Shown: positions 11,568 through 13,890 of the stretch, one piece after another | Position numbering within the stretch: the first letter of the stretch is position 1 | Layout: each line of letters begins with the position of its first letter | Source of the DNA: an uncultured bacterium | GTDB taxonomy: Bacteria; Bacillota; Clostridia; Lachnospirales; Lachnospiraceae | Length of the DNA: 13,890 bases | Direction of reading: 5' to 3' | NCBI GenBank assembly: GCA_946061355.1 | Contig: CAMGRE010000041.1 | Span: 1-13,890 of the forward strand | Program-made: the position numbers and the translations under genes | The notes under the pieces: generated by a model | What the model saw: only the letters and a program-made list of their open reading frames with translations | Database searches by the model: none | What the model was told of the DNA's origin: nothing

Positions 11568-12965
11568 ATGTTCGTCGGCAGAGACAGAGAACTGAAAAAA
11601 TTAAATGAGATGTATGAGAGTGACCGGTTTGAGTTTGCTGTTTTGTATGGGAGACGCCGGGTGGGAAAAACTACATTGATCCGTGAATTTATGAGAGATA
11701 AGCAGGGAATCTACTATATGTCGGTGGAAGGAACCAGAAAGGAGAATCTGGCTGGATTGTCCAAAGTCCTGCTGACACAGGAAGACTTGCAGAAGAGCAC
11801 AGCAGAATACCGGGATTATGAGAGCCTTTTGGATGCTGTTGATTCCATTGCACTGTCCGGAAAGCGGATGATTATCGCAGTTGATGAATATCCATATCTG
11901 GCGGCTTCTTATCCGGCGATATCTTCCATGATCCAAAGCCATATAGACAGTTGCTGGAAAGACAGCAGGATTTTCCTGATCTTATGCGGATCTTCCATGA
12001 GTTTTATGGAGGAACAGGTGTTGGGATATAAGAGCCCGTTGTATGGTCGGAGAACGGCACAGTTTAAGGTGCATCCGTTTACGTTTTTTGAATCGAGACA
12101 GATGCTGACGACTTTTTCCCTGGAACAGCAGGCGATCCTTTACGGAGTGACGGGAGGAATACCGGAGTATTTGTCACGTGTGGATCAGAAACTCAGTATG
12201 GATGAGAATATCATTCGCCTCTTCTTTGAGGAATCGGGACGGTTGTTTGAAGAGCCTGTAAATCTCATGAAGCAGGAATTAAAGGAACCCATGACATATC
12301 ATTCCATTGTTTCTGCAATCGCATCAGGGGCAAGCAAGATCAATGAAATTGCTACCAAAACAGGATTGGAGACAAGCGGATGCAGCAATCAGCTCTCGTC
12401 CCTGATCGCCCTGGGAATCGTATGCAGGGAAGTGCCTGCAACAGAGCCTGTAACAAGCCGTAAGACTTTGTACCATCTGGCAGACAGTATGTTTCTGTTC
12501 TGGTACCGGTTTGTGAGACCGAATGTCAGCAGTATCATCCGGGGAGTGGGAAAACAGGTGTATCAGACACTGGTTCTGCCTCAACTGAATGATTTCATGG
12601 GACAGGTATTTGAGGAGATCTGCAGACAATATCTTTTCCTTCCGCAGATTTATGAGACATTGCCCTTTCCAATCGGAGAAATAGGACGCTGGTGGGGAAA
12701 TAATCCCAAAGCAAGAAGGCAGGAGGAAATTGATCTTATGTCTGCTTTGGATAAAAAAGCGCTATTTTGCGAGTGCAAGTGGAGAAATGAGAAAGTGGGA
12801 TCCGATGTCCTGGAGACATTGATGGAAAGGGGCGAACTGTTCGCTTATCCGGATAAATATTACTATATTTTCTCTAAGTCCGGGTTTGATGATGCGGTCA
12901 CATTGTCTGCCAATGCATATACAAATGTGAAGATGGTTGAATTTTGTGATATGTGTTCGATGTAA
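11568..12965 (+). CDS. AAA-type ATPase with DUF234 (PD-(D/E)XK-like) C-terminus
   Basis: This belongs to the 'ATP-binding protein, DUF234' family, common in anaerobic bacteria and archaea and of unknown physiological role. Numbering from the ATG at 11568, the product has 465 residues. The N-terminal FVGRDRELKKLNEMY and Walker A GRRRVGKTT (K34) are followed by Walker B MIIAVDE (D106, E107), LILCGSS near 140 and TGGIPEYL near 198. A winged helix lies at about 244-290 (INEIATKTGLETSGCSNQLS). The C-terminal EID (387-389) and ECK (402-404) fit a PD-(D/E)XK nuclease-like core. An in-frame ATG at 11550 exists, but the 11568 start fits the family's MF-GR beginning and has GGTGA just upstream. The gene looks intact between two broken nuclease genes. 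A DNA-acting defence or mobile-element role is possible but not shown. Confidence 0.85.
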   Translation: MFVGRDRELKKLNEMYESDRFEFAVLYGRRRVGKTTLIREFMRDKQGIYYMSVEGTRKENLAGLSKVLLTQEDLQKSTAEYRDYESLLDAVDSIALSGKRMIIAVDEYPYLAASYPAISSMIQSHIDSCWKDSRIFLILCGSSMSFMEEQVLGYKSPLYGRRTAQFKVHPFTFFESRQMLTTFSLEQQAILYGVTGGIPEYLSRVDQKLSMDENIIRLFFEESGRLFEEPVNLMKQELKEPMTYHSIVSAIASGASKINEIATKTGLETSGCSNQLSSLIALGIVCREVPATEPVTSRKTLYHLADSMFLFWYRFVRPNVSSIIRGVGKQVYQTLVLPQLNDFMGQVFEEICRQYLFLPQIYETLPFPIGEIGRWWGNNPKARRQEEIDLMSALDKKALFCECKWRNEKVGSDVLETLMERGELFAYPDKYYYIFSKSGFDDAVTLSANAYTNVKMVEFCDMCSM

Positions 12966-13153
12966 TCTAATCGGTCAAAAAACGGAATAAATACATTTTG
13001 ACGATAAAAACATTACAATATAACGAATGATATGATATCATAATTTCAAAGCATAAGTTCTTTGATCTATTGGCTGCGTGCAGCTGTCTTACAGGGAAAT
13101 ATCCCGTTATTCAACGAATTCTGTGCTTAATACCCAATTAAAATCGCATAAGC
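12966..13153. other. Intergenic spacer with a 12-bp palindrome
   Basis: No gene is seen. There is no convincing terminator after the ATPase stop. TTGACG (12998-13003) has only poorly spaced -10 candidates (TATAAC at 13019, 15 bases away). A perfect 12-bp palindrome, TATGATATCATA, lies at 13031-13042. The rest is probably decayed sequence upstream of the following nuclease remnant. Confidence 0.5.
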
Positions 13154-13793
13154 ATGGAAGACGGAGAAGAACGAGAATTTCGTGAACTGACTGTTGTGCC
13201 TCAGAAGGCATATCCCGGAGAGGACACAGACTGACACGGCATCCGCATTGATGTGTATCTCGATGAAAAAGATGGTGATATCGTGGATCTCGAACCGGAT
13301 CAGAACAGTGGAGCAGAGGATATCGAGTAAGTGCGAGGAAATTCCGGATCTGCCTTACGATGACGGTGCAAAGACGCTGTTCCTCTATACTAAGGGAACA
13401 GAAGGCAATCCTCCGGAGGAACTTAAGAAGTTGTTGCGTTACATGGAGCATTCCAGTGCGGAAAATGCTGACACACAGGATCTGAGAGAGCTTCATGAAA
13501 TGGTAACGGAAGTGAAGTGCGACAGGAAAGTGGGGCTGACATATATGAAAGCATATGAATTAGAGCAGAGATTACTTCGTCAGGGAGAGAAGATAGGACT
13601 CGAACGGGGAGAGGAGAAGAAACTGCTTGGTCAGGTGATTGCAAAGGTGAATAAGGGTATGGGCGTTCCGGAGATCGCGGATGCACTTGAGGAAGATGAG
13701 CAAACAATCGACAGATTGGTGCAGATTGTCAACAGGCATGCACCGGAGTATGATTCAGAAAAGATTCTGGAAGAAGCGCTGAAAGAAAAGTAA
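13154..13793 (+). pseudogene. Broken Rpn family PD-(D/E)XK nuclease gene
   Basis: Fragments of one Rpn/TIGR01784-type nuclease appear in order but in two frames. Frame one begins at ATG 13154 with FRELTVVPQKAYPGEDTD, meets an in-frame TGA (13229-13231), then continues HGIRIDVYLDEKDGDIVDLE and PDQN before a TAA near 13328. It keeps the catalytic-type Asp (RIDVY) and Glu (LEPD). Frame two then supplies the C-terminal part: KCEEIPDLPYDDGAKTLFLY, TKGTEGNPPEELKKLLRYME and a charged helical tail to 13793. Compared with relatives from memory, about 50-60 residues between PDQN and KCEEIP are missing, and the N-terminal 30 or more residues are absent or shortened. With a nonsense codon, deletion and frameshift, it is not expected to make nuclease. 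The C-terminal frame of about 155 codons is still open. Confidence 0.8.
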
Positions 13794-13819
13794 GACCGAT
13801 AGAAATTTGGCAGAAAAAC

Positions 13820-13846
13820 TAAGATTTTGCCTCCACATGCCGATAA
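13820..13846 (+). promoter_or_regulatory. Near-consensus sigma-28 promoter directed out of the window
   Basis: TAAG (13820-13823), then 15 bases, then GCCGATAA (13839-13846). Against the known consensus TAAA-N15-GCCGATAA, spacing is exact and only one base differs. No gene follows in the remaining 44 bases, so it should drive a late flagellar gene beyond the right edge. Flagellin is the most likely candidate, given fliW, csrA and fliS in the locus. Confidence 0.8.
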
Positions 13847-13890
13847 TATATATGTTAATATTTATATGTAGATAGATAGAAAACTTAACC

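Noticed and set aside
13194..13330. N-terminal part of the 199-residue plus-strand frame starting at 13194
   Set aside because: Family similarity in this interval is in another frame (HGIRIDVYLDEK). Only the part after about 13325 is genuine, so the whole is treated as one pseudogene.
10568..13800. Insertion sequence or prophage
   Set aside because: No DDE transposase, integrase, phage structural gene or terminal inverted repeats with target duplications were seen; the 'transposase' label of the Rpn family refers to nuclease-like proteins.

Overview
The window looks like a chromosomal piece of a motile, Gram-positive gut clostridium, most likely a Lachnospiraceae (Clostridium cluster XIVa, Roseburia/Agathobacter-like). 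The evidence is the gene order flgK-flgK-flgL-fliW-csrA followed by flaG-fliD-fliS, strong GGAGG-type ribosome binding sites, moderate GC content, and remnants of the Rpn/PD-(D/E)XK 'transposase-like' nucleases that are abundant in that family. The assignment rests on gene content and remembered family sequences, not on a search.

Bases 1-5551 are a tightly packed plus-strand operon of the hook-filament junction and its regulators. It holds the end of one FlgK, a second complete and divergent FlgK, a long FlgL, the assembly factor FliW and the RNA-binding repressor CsrA (gaps of 19, 27, 14 and 2 bases). It ends at a perfect 14-bp hairpin terminator. A sigma-28-type promoter overlaps the 3' arm of that terminator and probably starts the next unit.

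Bases 5552-9383 are the filament-cap unit: flaG, fliD (with a large helical insertion), the flagellin chaperone gene fliS, and a FlgN/FliT-like chaperone gene, closed by a GC-rich terminator. The flaG Shine-Dalgarno lies in a small hairpin whose loop, ACGGAG, fits the classical CsrA site ANGGAN. This suggests that CsrA, encoded just upstream, controls translation of flaG.

Bases 9384-13800 are accessory DNA. A relatively AT-rich gene encodes winged helix (probable), GHKL ATPase and STAS-like DUF4325 segments in one protein, behind an extended -10 promoter and direct repeats. A 21-bp-arm hairpin follows. Then come a broken minus-strand PD-(D/E)XK nuclease gene, a repeat-rich intergenic region, an intact AAA ATPase/DUF234 gene with its own PD-(D/E)XK-like motif, and a second broken Rpn-family nuclease gene.

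At the right edge (13820-13846) a near-consensus sigma-28 promoter (TAAG-N15-GCCGATAA) points out of the window, probably at a flagellin or another late motility gene. The accessory block therefore appears to sit inside a flagellar locus.
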